Origin: Bacillus alveayuensis
GTDB taxonomy: Bacteria; Bacillota; Bacilli; Bacillales; Aeribacillaceae
NCBI GenBank assembly: GCA_030812955.1
Contig: JAUSTR010000001.1
Span: forward strand, 806,001-870,000
Reading direction: 5' to 3'
Length of the DNA: 64,000 nucleotides
Below, one piece after another: positions 61,407 to 64,000 of the stretch (positions within the stretch are counted from its first letter, which is position 1; every line of letters starts with the position of its first letter). The position numbers and the translations under genes were made by a program. The notes beneath the pieces are model-generated. The model saw only the letters and a list, made by a program, of their open reading frames with translations, did not search any database and was not told where the DNA came from.

Positions 61407-61440
61407 AAAGCACACTTCATTTGTGAAAGTGTGCTTTTAA
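61407..61440 (+). terminator. Terminator after recA
   Basis: AAAGCACACTT (61407-61417) pairs with AAGTGTGCTTT (61427-61437); the tail is TAATATAT, only partly T-rich. Confidence 0.75.
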
Positions 61441-61504
61441 TATATATCAGAAAGCTAGCTAATGAATAAAATGGTAAAATATGGATGGTGTTAAGAAGGT
61501 ATAC

Positions 61505-61533
61505 TTGACAAGGGGAAATCCCACAATTACAAT
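61505..61533 (+). promoter_or_regulatory. Strong sigma-A promoter upstream of rny
   Basis: A consensus TTGACA (61505-61510), a 17-base spacer and TACAAT (61528-61533). Start near 61540 gives a leader of about 270 bases before rny. The 411-base recA-rny gap holds this promoter, hairpins and a repeat-like stretch but no convincing ORF. Confidence 0.8.
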
Positions 61534-61559
61534 TAATATGTATATTTTACATTTTTCTG

Positions 61560-61596
61560 TGAATGATTAGCTTTTAAAGCTAACGATGAACATTCA
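61560..61596 (+). promoter_or_regulatory. Structured element in the rny leader
   Basis: Outer stem TGAATG/CATTCA (61560-61565 and 61591-61596) around an inner near-perfect palindrome TTAGCTTT/AAAGCTAA (61567-61574 and 61576-61583). Confidence 0.5.
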
Positions 61597-61652
61597 GTAA
61601 GGAAAAGCGTAAGCGCAAAGCTAGCACTTTTACTGCCTGCACGGTCCAAGAC

Positions 61653-61680
61653 AAAAAGGCTTTGAATAAGCCATTTTTCT
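61653..61680 (+). terminator. Terminator-like hairpin within the rny leader
   Basis: AAAAA-GGCTT (61653-61662) and AAGCC-A-TTTTT (61668-61678), loop TGAAT. It would end a leader RNA of about 140 bases about 130 bases before rny. Confidence 0.55.
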
Positions 61681-61810
61681 TGAAATGTTGATCATTTCGT
61701 AGGAAAAGATTGTTTGGACAAGGGTTAGGCGCTCTAGCTTGGCAAATCCAAAATGATGAATACCGACATTTTGAAAGTTAACAAGTTCATAGCAAGAGGA
61801 GGTGAAAATA

Positions 61811-63370
61811 ATGGGTACCATTGAAATCATCTCCATTTTGCTTGGCCTAATCGTCGGTGCAGTTGTTGGTTATTTCGCACGAAAATCCATTGCTGAAGCG
61901 AAGATTGCCGGGGCAAAAAATGCCGCCGTGCAAATCATAGAAGACGCAAAGCGGGAAGCAGAAGCAACGAAAAAAGAAGCGTTATTAGAAGCAAAGGATG
62001 AGATTCATAAGCTTCGTCTTGAAGCTGAAAAAGAGATTCGCGAAAGACGAAATGAGTTGCAAAAACAAGAAAATCGATTGTTACAAAAAGAAGAGAATCT
62101 CGATCGCAAAGATGAAATATTAGAAAAACGTGAAGCAATGCTTGAGAAAAAAGAAGATTCTCTTAACGAAAGACAACAGCATATTGAAGAGATGGAAAGC
62201 AAAGTGGACGAGATGGTAAAGGAGCAGCAAGCTGAGTTAGAACGTATTTCTGGTCTTACTCGTGAAGAAGCAAAACAATTGATTTTAGAGCGAGTTGAAA
62301 ATGAGCTTTCCCATGAAATTGCAGTCATGGTGAAGGAAGCAGAAAGCCGCGCAAAAGAAGAAGCGGATAAAAAGGCAAAAGCGATTCTTTCCCTTGCCAT
62401 CCAACGTTGTGCTGCTGATCATGTTGCCGAAACAACTGTATCTGTTGTAAACTTACCGAACGATGAAATGAAAGGTCGGATTATCGGTCGTGAAGGACGA
62501 AATATTCGCACGTTGGAAACATTAACGGGAATAGATCTTATTATTGATGATACACCTGAAGCTGTCATTCTTTCAGGCTTTGATCCAATTCGTCGAGAAA
62601 CGGCTAGAATTGCGTTAGACAAGCTTGTACAAGATGGACGTATTCATCCTGCACGAATTGAAGAGATGGTGGAAAAATCTCGTCGTGAAGTGGATGAATA
62701 CATCCGAGAAGTTGGTGAGCAAACGACTTTTGAAGTTGGAGTTCACGGATTGCATCCAGACTTAATTAAAATATTAGGTCGTTTAAAATTTCGAACAAGC
62801 TATGGTCAAAATGTGCTAAAACATTCGATGGAAGTAGCATTTTTAACAGGGTTAATGGCTGCTGAACTAGGTGAAGATGAAATGCTTGCAAGACGTGCAG
62901 GACTGTTGCATGACATTGGTAAAGCGATTGACCATGAAGTGGAAGGAAGTCACGTTGAAATTGGTGTTGAATTAGCAACGAAATATAAAGAACACCCGGT
63001 AGTGATCAACAGTATCGCTTCTCACCACGGCGATGAGGAACCAAAATCAATTATTGCTGTCCTAGTTGCAGCCGCAGATGCTCTGTCAGCTGCTCGGCCC
63101 GGTGCACGTAGTGAAACACTTGAAAATTACATTCGTCGCTTAGAAAAGCTCGAAGAAATTTCCGAGTCGTTTGAAGGTGTGGAAAAATCATACGCTATTC
63201 AAGCTGGTCGTGAAGTGCGTATTATGGTAAAACCTGATGCCATTGACGATTTAGAAGCACATCGTTTAGCTCGAGATATTCGCAAACGAATTGAAGAGGA
63301 GCTTGATTATCCAGGCCATATAAAAGTCACGGTTATTCGTGAAACACGTGCCGTTGAATATGCAAAATAA
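61811..63370 (+). CDS. rny: Ribonuclease Y
   Basis: A 519-residue membrane-anchored endoribonuclease. ATG 61811 follows gaggaggtg. Order: membrane helix (about 4-23), long charged coiled coil (30-205), KH domain ([21 protein letters not shown]), HD domain with H367-D368 in [12 protein letters not shown], and a C-terminal family domain. RNase Y starts decay of many Bacillus mRNAs. Its gene is followed by ymdB as in B. subtilis, but pbpX is not between recA and rny here. Confidence 0.97.
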   Translation: MGTIEIISILLGLIVGAVVGYFARKSIAEAKIAGAKNAAVQIIEDAKREAEATKKEALLEAKDEIHKLRLEAEKEIRERRNELQKQENRLLQKEENLDRKDEILEKREAMLEKKEDSLNERQQHIEEMESKVDEMVKEQQAELERISGLTREEAKQLILERVENELSHEIAVMVKEAESRAKEEADKKAKAILSLAIQRCAADHVAETTVSVVNLPNDEMKGRIIGREGRNIRTLETLTGIDLIIDDTPEAVILSGFDPIRRETARIALDKLVQDGRIHPARIEEMVEKSRREVDEYIREVGEQTTFEVGVHGLHPDLIKILGRLKFRTSYGQNVLKHSMEVAFLTGLMAAELGEDEMLARRAGLLHDIGKAIDHEVEGSHVEIGVELATKYKEHPVVINSIASHHGDEEPKSIIAVLVAAADALSAARPGARSETLENYIRRLEKLEEISESFEGVEKSYAIQAGREVRIMVKPDAIDDLEAHRLARDIRKRIEEELDYPGHIKVTVIRETRAVEYAK

Positions 63371-63402
63371 AGTGGTGCTGTAAGGCGCCACTTTATTTTT
63401 TC
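63365..63402 (+). terminator. Terminator overlapping the rny stop
   Basis: Fourteen-base arms, AAATAAAGTGGTGC (63365-63378) and GCGCCACTTTATTT (63385-63398), pair with one wobble and run into T residues. The stop codon lies in the left arm. Confidence 0.88.
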
Positions 63403-63471
63403 GGTTATTTATGCCAAACTATATTCAGAAAGTGCGTTTAAACTAATAATGGATTAGAAAGGGCTTCATTC

Positions 63472-64000
63472 ATGAGAGTATTATTTGTAGGCGATATAGT
63501 TGGTTCTCCTGGCAGGGAGATGGTCATAAGATATTTACCTAAATTAAAAGCAAAATATAATCCACATGTAACAATTGTTAATGGAGAAAATGCTGCGCAT
63601 GGGAAAGGGATGACAGAAAAAATTTATCATCAACTACTTGAAAGCGGAGCACAAGTCATTACGATGGGGAATCATACATGGGATAAAAAAGATATATTTG
63701 AGTTTATGGATCATGCTAAACAAATGATTCGACCAGCCAATTTCCCTGAGGGAACCCCAGGAAAAGGGTTCATATATGTTTCAGTCGAAGGAAAAGAACT
63801 TGCCGTCATTAATTTGCAAGGCAGAACATTTTTACCGTCTATCGATTGTCCTTTTCGAAAGGCGGAAGAGATAATCAAAGAAGTAAAAAAAAGAACCCCA
63901 TTCATTTTTGTTGATTTTCATGCAGAAGCAACGAGTGAAAAGCAAGCGATGGGATGGTATTTAGATGGAAAAGTTTCAGCCGTTGTCGGAACGCACACAC
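63472..64000 (+). CDS. ymdB: Metallophosphodiesterase YmdB (3' end cut by window)
   Basis: An ATG at 63472 opens a frame that runs off the window after 176 codons; the family is about 264 residues long. Metal ligands of the calcineurin-like phosphoesterase fold are seen: D8 in GDIVGSPGRE, E39-N40 in NGENAAHGKG, N67-H68 in GNHTWD, and H residues in VDFHAEATSEK and GTHT. YmdB hydrolyses 2',3'-cyclic nucleotides and affects the motility/biofilm choice and RNase Y activity in B. subtilis. Confidence 0.96.
   Translation, partial: MRVLFVGDIVGSPGREMVIRYLPKLKAKYNPHVTIVNGENAAHGKGMTEKIYHQLLESGAQVITMGNHTWDKKDIFEFMDHAKQMIRPANFPEGTPGKGFIYVSVEGKELAVINLQGRTFLPSIDCPFRKAEEIIKEVKKRTPFIFVDFHAEATSEKQAMGWYLDGKVSAVVGTHT

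Overview
The window is a contiguous stretch of core chromosome from a motile, endospore-forming, AT-rich member of the Bacillaceae (Bacillus in the broad sense). The evidence is gene order and family content. The distal fla/che operon with fliY, flhF, cheC, cheD, sigD and swrB runs straight into rpsB-tsf-pyrH-frr-uppS-cdsA-dxr-rasP-proS-polC, then rimP-nusA-infB-truB-ribF-rpsO-pnp, the dipicolinate/lysine block, spoIIIE, the ymf block, pgsA-cinA-recA and rny-ymdB. This is the Bacillus subtilis arrangement almost gene for gene. Dipicolinate synthase, SpoIIIE and YmxH point to sporulation. I cannot name the species. Every major gene reads on the + strand.

Region by region. (1) 1-14405: flagellar export apparatus (fliO, P, Q, R, flhB, flhA), the GTPase/ATPase pair flhF-flhG, chemotaxis signalling (cheY, B, A, W, C, D), sigma-D and SwrB, packed with short gaps or overlaps; the window starts inside fliY. 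(2) 14406-28125: ribosomal protein S2, EF-Ts, UMP kinase, ribosome recycling, undecaprenyl and phospholipid precursor synthesis, MEP isoprenoid enzyme Dxr, the intramembrane protease RasP, ProS and the replicative polymerase PolC. (3) 28126-38143: rimP-nusA-rnpM-ylxQ-infB-ylxP-rbfA, then truB, ribF, rpsO and pnp. (4) 38144-47777: YlxY deacetylase, M16 peptidase MlpA, YmxH, dipicolinate synthase dpaA-dpaB, asd-dapG-dapA, and RNase J2. (5) 47778-58274: TepA, YlzJ, SpoIIIE, a GntR regulator, the paired M16 proteins YmfF/YmfH, YmfI, YmfJ, YmfK and RodZ-like YmfM. (6) 58275-64000: PgsA, CinA, RecA, RNase Y and the start of YmdB, cut by the window end.

Logic of the layout. asd, dapG and dapA supply dihydrodipicolinate, which DpaAB oxidises to dipicolinic acid for the spore core. 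RNase J2, PNPase and RNase Y are the RNA decay enzymes seen. CheC and CheD, with FliY, stand in for CheZ. No mobile element, tRNA, rRNA or CRISPR array was seen, and I found no clear new multi-gene system.

The less ordinary material lies between genes: a roughly 100-base cloverleaf-like palindromic element before spoIIIE; a strong promoter with a long structured leader and a terminator-like hairpin before rny; a LexA-type box inside a hairpin before recA; mutually exclusive hairpins before asd; a hairpin covering the ylxY ribosome binding site; and a 17-codon ORF with a strong ribosome binding site after ymxH. Compared with B. subtilis as I recall it, ymfD is missing between ymfC and ymfF, and pbpX between recA and rny.
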